This document shows positions 8,327-17,709 of a stretch of DNA of 64,000 nt, one piece after another. Numbering within the stretch: position 1 is the stretch's first letter; each line of letters opens with the position of its first letter. Position numbers and translations under genes: made by a program. Under the pieces are notes generated by a model. The model did not search any database. It was not told the origin of the DNA and saw only the letters and a list, made by a program, of their open reading frames with translations. Origin of the DNA: Marinomonas algicola (GTDB taxonomy: Bacteria; Pseudomonadota; Gammaproteobacteria; Pseudomonadales; Marinomonadaceae). The DNA is taken from positions 3,348,001 through 3,412,000 of the forward strand of contig NZ_CP061941.1 of NCBI RefSeq assembly GCF_014805825.1, in the 5' to 3' direction.

Positions 8327-9664
8327 CTAACACTCACGACCTTCGACAGTTGAAAACACTTTCCCTATCGCCTCTAAATTTGAAGGAAAATACAAATGTA
8401 AGTAGCTGGCGGTTAACCCCTTATTTTGAAATATCGGCTCTCCTGGAGCGGGGTGACGCTGACGTCTCCCATACCCTATGGGTTCAGGTGTATTTTCACT
8501 AAGAGAACGATGATGAGCGTGCGCCCTTACTTCTCCTTGAGGTAAACAAGCCGTTTGCATGCCTTGGCAACCCCGCTTACCTCGCATTGCGCCCTGCCCC
8601 TCTAAAATCCCTAACAGTGGAAACGTTTGACCATCCAGATCGGTTAAACTGTCTAAGCTATAAAGCAAGCCACCACATTCGGCTAAAATGGGTTTATTAC
8701 GTTGATGGAAAGCTCGAATCTCCGACAATATAGAATGGTTTTCAGACAGGGCCTGAGCATGCAACTCTGGATAACCGCCTGGCAACCAAAGTGCATCAGC
8801 AGCAGGTAAATGTGTATCGTTTAAAGGAGAGAAAAAGACACATCGAGCACCCAATGACGTTAAAGCCAATACATTAGTATCATAAATAAAGCTAAAAGCC
8901 GCATCTTTGGCAATGGCAATTACTTTATTCGCTAGTAACGGTTCGACGGTCTCAGGTTTACGCTCAGTAGGGTAAAAAGCAATGGCATTTGGCCACTCTA
9001 ACAACCCTGTATCTTGCGAGTTCTGTAACCATTGAGAGGCTTTATTGAAGCACTCTTCTAATTCACTCTTTACTTCATTCGCTTGCACTAAGCCCAAATG
9101 GCGCTCAGGTAAACGAATCTCTTCATCCCGTTTCAAACTCGACAATAACGGCAAACTTTCAGGCAAAGCATCCCGTATTAGTTCAGCATGACGCTCACTG
9201 CCACAACAATTAGCAATCAAGCCTGCAATCAAGACATCATCACGGTAGGTTGCTAATCCGTGGGCAATCGCCGCGGCTGTCTGAGCCATTCCTTTCACAT
9301 CCATCACAATCACTAAGGGAATGCCAAAACGAGCCGCCAGATCCGCACTTGATGGTTCACCATCAAACATTCCCATAGCGCCTTCAACCAAAATCAAATC
9401 AGAGCATTGAGCCGCTTCGTATAAGGTGTTTTGACAGTATTCTTCACCGGCCATCCACATGTCTAATTGTTCAACGGGCTGCCCAGATGCTTGAGCAAGA
9501 ATTTGTGGGTCAAGGTAGTCAGGACCCGTTTTAAAAACTCGAACAACCTTCCCTTGTTGTGAAAAATAACGAGCCAGTGCGGCGGTAATAGTGGTTTTTC
9601 CTTGATTTGACGCAGGCGCCGTTAAAAAAAGAGCTGGACAGTAAATTGGATCTGCAGATGACAT
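8327..9664 (-). CDS. cobB: Cobyrinate a,c-diamide synthase CobB/CbiA
   Basis: Glutamine- and ATP-dependent amidation of the a and c carboxylates of the corrin ring. The 445-residue protein has an N-terminal dethiobiotin-synthetase-like ATPase domain with P-loop APASNQGKTT at 16-25 and EGAMGMFDG near 94-102. The C-terminal glutaminase domain has LPGGYPE at 294-300 and nucleophile C330 in ILAECGG. It starts 3 bp after the chelatase stop, so the two are co-translated. CbiA and CobB differ in whether cobalt is already present; sequence alone does not decide, though CbiD and CbiG nearby favour the CbiA role. Confidence 0.93.
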   Translation of the reverse strand: MSSADPIYCPALFLTAPASNQGKTTITAALARYFSQQGKVVRVFKTGPDYLDPQILAQASGQPVEQLDMWMAGEEYCQNTLYEAAQCSDLILVEGAMGMFDGEPSSADLAARFGIPLVIVMDVKGMAQTAAAIAHGLATYRDDVLIAGLIANCCGSERHAELIRDALPESLPLLSSLKRDEEIRLPERHLGLVQANEVKSELEECFNKASQWLQNSQDTGLLEWPNAIAFYPTERKPETVEPLLANKVIAIAKDAAFSFIYDTNVLALTSLGARCVFFSPLNDTHLPAADALWLPGGYPELHAQALSENHSILSEIRAFHQRNKPILAECGGLLYSLDSLTDLDGQTFPLLGILEGQGAMRGKRGCQGMQTACLPQGEVRAHAHHRSLSENTPEPIGYGRRQRHPAPGEPIFQNKGLTASYLHLYFPSNLEAIGKVFSTVEGREC

Positions 9665-9667
9665 GAA

Positions 9668-11434
9668 CTAAGCCTCTAGTAAAAAATATTGAGCCCCTAG
9701 GCTGAGCGCTAACTGCTCAGCACGGCCACGTTTAACAGGAATCACTTCTGTATCCAGTACACTACAAGGTGATGGAAAACGCGTTGACGTGCCGTCTAAG
9801 GATACCCTACCGTCCGTCACTAAATACACATGACTTTGCAGTTCTGGTTGGTTTCGTTGCCATTGAATAAGTTGCTCACTGGCTTTTTTTATGGCTTCCG
9901 TTAATGGTGTCCCACCACCAGCATGGATGGTATTTAACTGCGTCAGGAGCTCTTTTGGTGCTCTCGTTTTTGGCAATAAAGAGACAACTTGGTTATTGCC
10001 AAACCCTAGAATCGCTATCTGCTCACGGCGTAAATAGGCTTGCTGTGCAATGGTTAAAATGGCCTCTTTACCGCGTTTTAGGAACGCCTGACCGACTGTG
10101 GAAGCCGAGGTATCTAATAAGATATAATGCAACATAGCGCGACCGAGCTTAGCCGGTTGATAACGTAATGTTTTAGGTGCCCATTGATGAGGACTATTGA
10201 TCACGGTTTCAAACCAATCAATGGCGTTTCCTTGCCGTTTTGTATTGGCTCTTTGATGACCTAATGACACCCCCTTTTGTTTTCCCCCATTTCCTTTATC
10301 GTTACCCGCTCCCCCAACCCATTTTGATGATTTAAACATCGTCTCTAGTGGTTTTTTTTCTAATGTTTCACTCATAAAGGGTTGAGCTCCCATCGCCCCC
10401 CAGTTGCCTTCTTTTTGACTCTGGTTGGATTCCTCTTGCAATGGAGGTTTATGCGAACCAGCCGGTCGTCTAGCCGATGAGAGTGATGAGCCATTATCAT
10501 TTGGGGGCGTATTTCTTGAGTGGTTGTCATCATTCTTAGGAGAAGATTTAGAAGGAGGCGGCGTTTGACGCCTATGAGCTAACACCAACGCTTCTACTTT
10601 TTCTATGTCTTGCAGCGCCACCTTTGCAGAACCACGCCATACGCAGTGAGCCATGGCCGCTCGAACCCATACAATGTCAGCTCGTACTCCATCTACCTGG
10701 GCCAAATGACAACGCTGTGCTATTTCCATACGCATCGCCTCGCTGCATTCCACTTTTGTTAGCTGTTTACGTGCCACTTGAATACTTTGCTTGAGGTTTT
10801 TTTGTTTGAAGCGAAAAGCCTCACAAAACGCGGCAGGATCATCATCAAACTTCTCTCGTAAACACACAATTTGCATACGCTCTTCAAGGGTATACTGATT
10901 CGTCAGCTGTACCATCAAACCAAATCGGTCTTGTAACTGCGGCCTTAGCTCTCCCTCATCAGGATTCATAGTGCCAACAAGTAAAAAGCGTGCTTCATGT
11001 TCGTGACTGATACCGTCTCTTTCTACATGGTTAACACCACTTGCCGCGACGTCTAAGAGTTGGTCAACGAGATTATCGGCCAATAAATTGACTTCATCCA
11101 CGTATAAAACACCGCCATGAGCCTTACTAAGTAGACCGGGATGAAAAGCGACTTTTTTATCATTCAGCACTTGCTGTAAATCGAGAGTTCCTAATAATCG
11201 TTCTTCGCTGGCACCTAATGGCAGAGTCGTAAATGCCGCATCAATTCCATTATCATGTTGCGGTAAAATTCCTGCGACACCTCGTGCTAAAGTGGATTTA
11301 GCTGACCCTCTGGGGCCACTCACTAAGACACCACCGATCAAGGGGTTAATAGCCGATAAAATCAACGCTAGTTTAAATTGTTCTTGCCCAGCCACGGCGG
11401 AGAAAGGGAACTCTTTACGTACAGATACAGACAT
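9668..11434 (-). CDS. Cobalt/magnesium-chelatase-like AAA+ and VWA fusion (BchI-BchD type)
   Basis: Motor and regulator subunit of a metal chelatase. From the ATG at 11434 (AAGG about 7 bases upstream; a TTG seven codons earlier is less likely) it has 588 residues. The AAA+ domain is N-terminal, with Walker A GPRGSAKST at 40-48 and Walker B VLYVDEVNLL at 109-118. A low-complexity Ser/Pro/Asn linker covers about 290-385. The VWA domain has its MIDAS motif DTSAS at 441-445. Such fusions usually work with CobN to insert cobalt, but no cobN lies in this window, so the partner must be elsewhere or the role differs. It heads the run chelatase-cobB-cbiD. Confidence 0.85.
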   Translation of the reverse strand: MSVSVRKEFPFSAVAGQEQFKLALILSAINPLIGGVLVSGPRGSAKSTLARGVAGILPQHDNGIDAAFTTLPLGASEERLLGTLDLQQVLNDKKVAFHPGLLSKAHGGVLYVDEVNLLADNLVDQLLDVAASGVNHVERDGISHEHEARFLLVGTMNPDEGELRPQLQDRFGLMVQLTNQYTLEERMQIVCLREKFDDDPAAFCEAFRFKQKNLKQSIQVARKQLTKVECSEAMRMEIAQRCHLAQVDGVRADIVWVRAAMAHCVWRGSAKVALQDIEKVEALVLAHRRQTPPPSKSSPKNDDNHSRNTPPNDNGSSLSSARRPAGSHKPPLQEESNQSQKEGNWGAMGAQPFMSETLEKKPLETMFKSSKWVGGAGNDKGNGGKQKGVSLGHQRANTKRQGNAIDWFETVINSPHQWAPKTLRYQPAKLGRAMLHYILLDTSASTVGQAFLKRGKEAILTIAQQAYLRREQIAILGFGNNQVVSLLPKTRAPKELLTQLNTIHAGGGTPLTEAIKKASEQLIQWQRNQPELQSHVYLVTDGRVSLDGTSTRFPSPCSVLDTEVIPVKRGRAEQLALSLGAQYFLLEA

Positions 11435-11529
11435 GATGAACCTTTTACATGGCAATTTTCATTGTTTGATGCGTCGCTACAACGCAAACACAATCATTCA
11501 GTCTCACAGTTTACCTGAGCTTCAAAAAA

Positions 11530-11625
11530 TTACCGAATTAGATTATTCAAGGTTGGATCAATCGCTTTCATGCAAGTTAAAACAGGTGTGAGTAATATAC
11601 CCGCCACGGCTAAGCAAGAAATCAC
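11530..11625 (-). CDS. Possible 31-residue hydrophobic small protein
   Basis: A GTG at 11625 overlaps the stop of the upstream kinase by 4 bp (GTGA) and opens a frame of 31 codons ending at a TAA (11532-11530). The peptide begins ISCLAVAGILLTPVL, a stretch that could span or insert into a membrane, and has a short polar tail. The GTGA overlap suggests coupled translation, but there is no separate ribosome site and I recognise no homologue. It lies about 95 bp upstream of the chelatase. It may be chance. Confidence 0.3.
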   Translation of the reverse strand: MISCLAVAGILLTPVLTCMKAIDPTLNNLIR

Positions 11626-12308
11626 AAAATAGGATGAATCAACCAATCGGCTTTTTCTTTCGTTTTTGCCACAATCTGAGCGTTTACCCCATCACTCTGA
11701 TGGATTCTTTCCATCGCATCGCTATAACTCATTCCCCATGACTCAATATGACGTTGAGCCAATCGTTCAATTGATTCCTGCAAGGGAGTATCTAAAAACC
11801 AATGCTGATCAAATAGCGATTGAGAACCCTGCCAACCATGATCATTGTGCAATAAATACAGTCCTTCCACTAAAATAACCGGCACTCGTTGGGAGATAAG
11901 CACGGCCTCTTCGATAGGGTCTCCTATCTTATGATCAAAACTTGGGCTCAAAACATCCTTTTTTCGGTAGCCAGAGCGAATACGTTCAATAGATCGAATA
12001 AAGCCAATTGAGTCAAATGTCCAGGGTGCGCCTCGCCGAGCAAATGCCTCCTCAGCGTTTGGCATCGCACTTAATTGAGATTTTGTCAGATGGAAACCAT
12101 CCATAGACAGACAAACGATAGAATTTGGTCTATACCTATTTACTTGAGAAACCAAGTACTCAGCAAGAGTACTTTTCCCCGATCCAGGCCCGCCGGTTAA
12201 GCCAATCAAGCTTCTTCTAGGCATGTTCGCAAGTGATTGCAATTTTTTAATGGCTTGTTGACTGTCTGCCGACTGAGCAAAGACATCTTTTATAGATGGA
12301 TTAATCAT
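11622..12308 (-). CDS. P-loop kinase of the uridine/pantothenate kinase type (YggC-like)
   Basis: Small phosphotransferase of the phosphoribulokinase/uridine kinase superfamily, 228 residues. The P-loop GGPGSGKST is at 39-47, followed by the family segment CLSMDGFHL near 85-93 with its conserved aspartate, and VILVEGLYLL near 145. This is the signature of a group of kinases with unsettled substrates that includes YggC and proteins annotated as nucleoside or fructose-transport kinases. It is upstream of the chelatase on the same strand with a gap of about 190 bp, so it may share a transcript. A cobalamin role is possible by context only. Confidence 0.8.
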   Translation of the reverse strand: MINPSIKDVFAQSADSQQAIKKLQSLANMPRRSLIGLTGGPGSGKSTLAEYLVSQVNRYRPNSIVCLSMDGFHLTKSQLSAMPNAEEAFARRGAPWTFDSIGFIRSIERIRSGYRKKDVLSPSFDHKIGDPIEEAVLISQRVPVILVEGLYLLHNDHGWQGSQSLFDQHWFLDTPLQESIERLAQRHIESWGMSYSDAMERIHQSDGVNAQIVAKTKEKADWLIHPIL

Positions 12309-12464
12309 AATACCTATAACTTATCAAACACGTTAAACACAAATCCATGGGGTTTCTAAATCAATCAATTATTAAAAATCATGGAGAATAGTACAAATAT
12401 CTAGACTTCCTCCTATTAAGACGAATAAAGTTTATGTCAATTATTAATCATAGACACAAACGAA

Positions 12465-13979
12465 ATGACGATTATAAATCAGCTTAAAAACGCCATATCA
12501 CTTATCGAACAAGGAGAGCTTGATGCAGCAGAAGAAAAGCTGCAAGCGCTTACCAAACAACATCCAACGCACATTTTAACCCGTTTGTATTTGGCTCAGG
12601 TCGCTATTGCAAAAGGGGAAGGAGAGATTTATGTAGACGAGCTAAAATCTATCGTTGAGCACTACCCTCATATTGCGAACTCGCATTTTGTACTTGCCCA
12701 ACAATACCGACAAAAAGGTAAGTTAGTAGATGCATCCGACGCATTCTACAACGCACTTATGGCAAAATGGAGTTCTGAAAATCACGACATTTATCATGAG
12801 CCGACCGAAGAAGATAAGTCAAACCCTTCTTACAACTCAGGTGAGGCTTTGGATTTAATGTGGGACGTGCTGGCCACGTTTCATAAAACGGGTGTCTATG
12901 CCTTCCCTACGGCTGGAACGTTGTTAGGACTCGAACGCACAGGAAAACTCCTGCCTAACGATAAAGACATTGATATTGGTATTGATTGGTTACAAATGCC
13001 AAAAGCCATAGAAGTAATTGAAGCAAATGGATGGACTGAAGCATCTAGATCCTATGATTTGATGAATCCACGCTGCTTTAAACACATCTCAGGCATTGTG
13101 ATCGATTTATGTGGTTTTGGAACAGAGGATAAAAGTGGTCAAGCCATTTCTGGCCTTTGGATGAAAGAGGTGCCTTTCCATTGGAACCGCATTACTTATT
13201 TCCCATCAATACAACTTGAAGTTCGATCCTCACCTAAAGGTCCAATATATTATTTAAAAGAGCCAGAACCTTTTCTAGAATCGCTTTATGGGAAAGAATG
13301 GAAAGAAGAAGACCCATGGTTCGATACTATTATTTGCGCTAAGAATATGCCTGTCTTTTCTCCTCTCGCTCGCTGCTATGCTTACTCTCGTTTGTATGCT
13401 CATTGGGGAAGAAATCGCACCCAAAAATGCCTGCGCATTTTAGAGGTCTTAGTCGTAAAACAGCCAAATGATTCTTTTTTAAGTAAGTTATTATCGTACT
13501 TTCAACGTCGACTCGAAAAAGCATCTCTCAATAGTAATAACGCGAAAAATACCAAGGTATTGGCTTTAGGCTATTTCGATTTATTTCATATAGGTCACAT
13601 GAACTATCTGCAGTACGCAAAGCGTCAAGGTAGCCACCTTACTGTCGGAATATCTCCAGATGAATTCAGTATAATAACCAAAGGCTATCAACCTATTCTA
13701 ACGCAGTCAGAGCGCAGTCATTTCATTGATTCGTTGGACTTTGTTGATCAAGTCGTTTCAGTCAAAGCAAGAATGGATGACACAGATAACGCGGTAAAAT
13801 GGATAAAAAGTCTGCAAGTTGATCTTGTCGTTTGTGGTGGTAACTGGCGTGACTCTCCCCGTTGGAATAAATTAGAATCGCGCTTAAATACCGTTGGCAT
13901 TAATGTCATTTACTCGCCTGAAACAGCAGGCATTTCGAGTTCAGAACTGAAGAGAAGAGTGATTCAACAAATGCATTAA
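12465..13979 (+). CDS. TPR - LicD-family transferase - cytidylyltransferase fusion protein
   Basis: 504 residues with three parts. Residues 1 to about 110 form TPR-like helical repeats. About 145-300 resemble the LicD/fukutin family: TAGTLLG at 149-155 and an acidic motif NDKDIDIGID at 165-174, which in this fold binds metal and nucleotide. Residues 363-500 are a glycerol-3-phosphate/phosphocholine-type cytidylyltransferase with the nucleotide-binding HIGH at 375-378 and ISSSELKRR near the end. LicD proteins move phosphocholine or polyol-phosphate from a CDP carrier to a glycan; the cytidylyltransferase would make that CDP carrier. One chain could therefore activate and transfer the group (inference). 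The start is the ATG at 12465; the gene is divergent from the kinase. The acceptor and donor are unknown. Confidence 0.85.
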   Translation: MTIINQLKNAISLIEQGELDAAEEKLQALTKQHPTHILTRLYLAQVAIAKGEGEIYVDELKSIVEHYPHIANSHFVLAQQYRQKGKLVDASDAFYNALMAKWSSENHDIYHEPTEEDKSNPSYNSGEALDLMWDVLATFHKTGVYAFPTAGTLLGLERTGKLLPNDKDIDIGIDWLQMPKAIEVIEANGWTEASRSYDLMNPRCFKHISGIVIDLCGFGTEDKSGQAISGLWMKEVPFHWNRITYFPSIQLEVRSSPKGPIYYLKEPEPFLESLYGKEWKEEDPWFDTIICAKNMPVFSPLARCYAYSRLYAHWGRNRTQKCLRILEVLVVKQPNDSFLSKLLSYFQRRLEKASLNSNNAKNTKVLALGYFDLFHIGHMNYLQYAKRQGSHLTVGISPDEFSIITKGYQPILTQSERSHFIDSLDFVDQVVSVKARMDDTDNAVKWIKSLQVDLVVCGGNWRDSPRWNKLESRLNTVGINVIYSPETAGISSSELKRRVIQQMH

Positions 13980-14053
13980 GTCAGATAAAGCAAAATTTAT
14001 TCAGAAAAAATAGCTTTCCCAAGCATGATCAAATAAAAGAGAGAGGTTATGAA

Positions 14054-15007
14054 ATGAAAATAGCGATATTAGACGATTATCAAGATGTGGTTAGAAGGCT
14101 AGATTGCTTTGCATTATTGGCTGATCATGACGTCTCTGTACTCACTCAGACTTACTCGGAAGAAGACTTAGTAAAGCAATTACATGATGTTGAGACAATC
14201 GTTTTAATTCGTGAAAGAACACAAATTACAGAATCGCTTCTTAGCCAACTTCCTAAGTTAAAGCTCATTAGCCAAACAGGAAAAGTAAGCAATCACATCG
14301 ACGTTGACCTTTGCAATAGCTACGGTATTGAAGTACTTGAAGGAGTAGGGTCACCTGTTGCGCCATCCGAACTATGCTGGGCGCTTATCATGTCGGCTTC
14401 TCGCCATATTCCTTCTTATGTGGAGCATTTACAAAAAGGCCAGTGGCAGCAATCAGGAAACCTTGGATTAGGACGAACCCTGAATGGACTCACACTAGGT
14501 ATTTGGGGGTATGGAAAAATAGGTCAAAGAATAGCTCAATACGCTAAAGCGTTTGGTATGCAGGTGTTAATATGGGGTAGTGCTAGATCAAGAGATAAAG
14601 CCATTGAAGACGGTTTCTCTGCCGCACCATCAAAACCAGCATTCTTTGCTACTTCAGATATCCTGACATTGCACTTACGCCTAAACGATGCTACCAGAAG
14701 CTGCGTCGCACTGTCTGACTTAGAGCAAATGAGACCGGATTCGTTATTGGTGAATACCAGCCGATCGGAGTTAATAGAAAAAGGCGCGCTCTTCAACGAA
14801 TTAAGTAAACATCCTACAAAATGCGCCGCTGTTGATGTTTATGATGTAGAGCCAGCCACGCCTGAAACAGAGCCGTTAATGACTTTACCCAATGTACTTG
14901 CACTTCCTCATTTGGGTTATGTTGAGCACAACAGCTATCAGCTCTATTTTAAGATAGCTTTTGAAAATATTATCCATCATACCGCGTCTAATCATAAAAT
15001 CAGTTAA
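14054..15007 (+). CDS. D-isomer-specific 2-hydroxyacid dehydrogenase family protein
   Basis: NAD(P)-dependent oxidoreductase, 317 residues. The Rossmann motif GIWGYGKIGQRIA lies near 150, with the family arginine region LLVNTSRSELIE near 233-244 and a late histidine in ALPHLGYVE near 290. The ATG at 14054 follows AGAGAGG; an ATG five bases earlier ends at once. It is 74 bp after the LicD fusion on the same strand and may be co-transcribed, ending at the hairpin at 15029-15075. The substrate cannot be read from the sequence; glycerate, phosphoglycerate and other 2-hydroxyacids are all used in this family. Confidence 0.85.
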   Translation: MKIAILDDYQDVVRRLDCFALLADHDVSVLTQTYSEEDLVKQLHDVETIVLIRERTQITESLLSQLPKLKLISQTGKVSNHIDVDLCNSYGIEVLEGVGSPVAPSELCWALIMSASRHIPSYVEHLQKGQWQQSGNLGLGRTLNGLTLGIWGYGKIGQRIAQYAKAFGMQVLIWGSARSRDKAIEDGFSAAPSKPAFFATSDILTLHLRLNDATRSCVALSDLEQMRPDSLLVNTSRSELIEKGALFNELSKHPTKCAAVDVYDVEPATPETEPLMTLPNVLALPHLGYVEHNSYQLYFKIAFENIIHHTASNHKIS

Positions 15008-15028
15008 TACAGAATGGCGATACTCAGA

Positions 15029-15075
15029 AAAAAAAGGTCGACTAAGTGAGTTAAGAAGCTTAGTCGACTTTTTTA
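15029..15075. terminator. Bidirectional rho-independent terminator
   Basis: Perfect 10-bp arms GTCGACTAAG (15037-15046) and CTTAGTCGAC (15059-15068), flanked by an A-run on the left and a T-run on the right. It can therefore end the plus-strand dehydrogenase transcript and the minus-strand ygiQ transcript, which converge here. Confidence 0.9.
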
Positions 15076-15094
15076 TTGCACAAGAATGGGTATT

Positions 15095-17374
15095 CTAACC
15101 TGCTGTACGACGTTTAACCTTTGATTTAGGTTTAGGTTTTCTTTTCACTGTACTTGGCGTGCTATTGGCCTCGGCACTGGCAGACTTTTTCCTTGCTTCT
15201 GCTTCTTGCTTTCTTTTAGCACGTTCCCTCGCTTCGATATTTTCACGAGTTGGCCGGTTACTGGAATGAGATGCGCCTGTTTGTTGACCCGGCTTTGCTT
15301 TGACAGGTCGACGACCTTGCCTATTATCCGCTTCTTCAGCTGGAACAAGCTTATCTTTACCGTTGCCGATTAAATCATCTCTTCCCATTTCACGTAGTGT
15401 CTTGCGCAACGCGGGCCAGTTATTCGCATCATGATAACGTAAGAAGCCTTTTTGCGTCACTCGTTGAGCGGCCTCTTTTGTGTTGTGTACCATTTCACTC
15501 TTATAAGAAACAGGTTTCAACGGATTTTTGTTCGAGTGGTACATGGCCGTCGCCAATGACATCGGTGACGGATAAAACGTTTGCACCTGATCTGGCTTAA
15601 AATCATTTTTCTTTAACCAAAGAGCCAGATTCATCATGTCTTCATCATTGCTGCCTGGGTGCGCCGCAATAAAGTAAGGAATCAAATACTGTTTTTTACC
15701 GGCTTCCTTTGAGTACTTTTCAAACATACGCTTGAAGGTATCGTATGTTCCCATACCCGGTTTCATCATTTTAGAAAGCGTCTCTTTCTCAGAATGCTCT
15801 GGTGCAATCTTTAATAGCCCCCCAACGTGGTGAGTGACCAGTTCACGTACATATTCAGGGTCTTCTACCGCCAAGTCATAACGTAACCCAGATGCAATAG
15901 ATACGGTATGTACACCTTCAACCGCTCGGGTTTTACGATAAAGTTCCGTCGTTGGACTATGATCTGTATTTAAATTCTCACAAATAACAGGATAAACACA
16001 GGATAGCTTACGACATGTGGCCTGTATCTCATCGTCTTTACAGTTCAAGGTGTACATATTAGACGTTGGACCACCAAGATCAGAAATATGCCCCGTAAAT
16101 CCAGGCACTTTTGCCTTAATATCCTCTATCTCATTCAAAATAGATTCATGCGAACGACTTTGAATGACACGGCCCTCATGCTCTGTAATAGAACAGAAAG
16201 TACAACCACCAAAACACCCTCGCATAATGTTAATGGACGTTTTGATCATGTCATAAGCAGGAATGCGAGCTTTACCGTATTTAGGGTGAGGAATACGTGC
16301 ATAAGGTAAATCAAATACCCCATCCATTTCCGGAGTTTCCAATGGGATTGGCGGCGGGTTCACCCAAATTTCTTTTTTGCCGTGCTTTTGAATCAACGCC
16401 CTAGCATTATGGGGATTCGATTCTAAATGTAAAATACGCGATGTATGGGCATAGAGAACGGGGTCTTTTGATACTTTTTCAAACGACGGCAAGCGCACAT
16501 AAGTTTTCTCTGGATCTAATTTATTGCCTCGACGCAATGGCGCTGGAATCACTCGAATAGGCATAACATCCGATTCTTCTTCACCGTCTTGGCACTTTCC
16601 TTCCGGAATGTATTCATACGGGCTGTAAATCTTTTCAACCTTGCCAGGCCAATCCACACGAGTGGAGTCAATTTCGGTGTACCCACCAGGAGGTGTATTT
16701 CGAATAATGGTTGTACCACGAATAGCCGTTAATTCAGACATTTTTCGACCATTAGCAAGCGCGTGCGTCACCTCTACCATCGCTCGTTCCGCATTACCGT
16801 ACAACAAAATATCGGCGGTTGAATCTATTAATACGGAACGTCGAACTTCATCACTCCAATAATCATATTGAGCAATGCGTCGCAAACTGGCTTCGATACC
16901 ACCAATCATAACAGGTACTTTATTAAACGCTTCTTTACAACGTTGAGAATACACTATCACCGCACGATCGGGACGTTTACCACCCGCACCATAAGGTGTA
17001 TAGGCATCGTCATTACGCACTTTCAAATCCGCGGTATAGCGGTTAATCATAGAATCCATGTTGCCAGCCGTGATACCAAAAAATAAATTCGGTTCGCCTA
17101 GACGCTTAAAATCTTCCGCACTGCGCCAATCCGGCTGATCAATAATACCAACTCGGTAGCCATGACGCTCTAATAAACGACCCATCACTGCCATCCCAAA
17201 GCTCGGGTGATCAACATAGGCATCACCCGTTACAATAATGACATCACAGCTATCCCAGCCTAATTGATCCATTTCTTCTCTTGAAGTCGGCAGAAAAGGC
17301 GACACACCGTAGCACTCAGCCCAGTATTGCGGGTATGAGAATAGGTCTGGGGCTGTTTTGTGTTTTTTTATCAT
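15095..17374 (-). CDS. ygiQ: YgiQ family radical SAM protein
   Basis: Radical SAM enzyme of unknown reaction. From the ATG at 17374 (MIKKHKTAPDLFSYPQYW; an earlier TTG at 17413 is less likely) it is 759 residues. The 4Fe-4S motif CFGGCTFC, with the C-x3-C-x2-C spacing, is near residues 386-393. The N-terminal region carries the YgiQ-specific segment ending in GVSPFLPTSREEMD. The C-terminal 90 residues or so form a basic Lys/Arg/Pro/Ser-rich tail likely to be disordered. It stands alone, convergent with the dehydrogenase. Confidence 0.92.
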   Translation of the reverse strand: MIKKHKTAPDLFSYPQYWAECYGVSPFLPTSREEMDQLGWDSCDVIIVTGDAYVDHPSFGMAVMGRLLERHGYRVGIIDQPDWRSAEDFKRLGEPNLFFGITAGNMDSMINRYTADLKVRNDDAYTPYGAGGKRPDRAVIVYSQRCKEAFNKVPVMIGGIEASLRRIAQYDYWSDEVRRSVLIDSTADILLYGNAERAMVEVTHALANGRKMSELTAIRGTTIIRNTPPGGYTEIDSTRVDWPGKVEKIYSPYEYIPEGKCQDGEEESDVMPIRVIPAPLRRGNKLDPEKTYVRLPSFEKVSKDPVLYAHTSRILHLESNPHNARALIQKHGKKEIWVNPPPIPLETPEMDGVFDLPYARIPHPKYGKARIPAYDMIKTSINIMRGCFGGCTFCSITEHEGRVIQSRSHESILNEIEDIKAKVPGFTGHISDLGGPTSNMYTLNCKDDEIQATCRKLSCVYPVICENLNTDHSPTTELYRKTRAVEGVHTVSIASGLRYDLAVEDPEYVRELVTHHVGGLLKIAPEHSEKETLSKMMKPGMGTYDTFKRMFEKYSKEAGKKQYLIPYFIAAHPGSNDEDMMNLALWLKKNDFKPDQVQTFYPSPMSLATAMYHSNKNPLKPVSYKSEMVHNTKEAAQRVTQKGFLRYHDANNWPALRKTLREMGRDDLIGNGKDKLVPAEEADNRQGRRPVKAKPGQQTGASHSSNRPTRENIEARERAKRKQEAEARKKSASAEANSTPSTVKRKPKPKSKVKRRTAG

Positions 17375-17413
17375 GATTTTGCTCTTGATGGGCTTTGATA
17401 CAAGCCGTAACAA

Positions 17414-17703
17414 TCGATGTTTAGATTAGATTAGTACGGGCTATTATCCCAGAAAAACACTCAGGTATACAGCGTTCAACGATAAGATAAAAAAATAACC
17501 AGAGTTGGCTTTTTCCTGTAAAAAGCCTAATGGCCGATCTTAAAGTGTCCAACTTACACATTAGATGACGTATTCAATACTTCAATAATATGAAGAAAAC
17601 CCCATTAAAAGACAATACATAAAGAGTTATGTACCATAATAAACCTTGTTTCCCATTGCTAAAGAGGTTTCTCTTTTTAATGAATAACTTAATTTAGGAG
17701 TTA
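17414..17703. other. Divergent intergenic region between ygiQ and yqhD
   Basis: About 290 bp, AT-rich, holding the promoters of ygiQ (minus) and yqhD (plus). An AGGAG ribosome site for yqhD is at 17696-17700. No gene, RNA motif or clear operator was recognised. Confidence 0.5.
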
Positions 17704-17709
17704 GTGATA

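Noticed and set aside
11435..12464. Possible cobalamin riboswitch upstream of the cob operon
   Set aside because: I read 11435-11621 and 12309-12464 on both strands and did not find the conserved B12-box motif; a covariance search could still find a divergent one.
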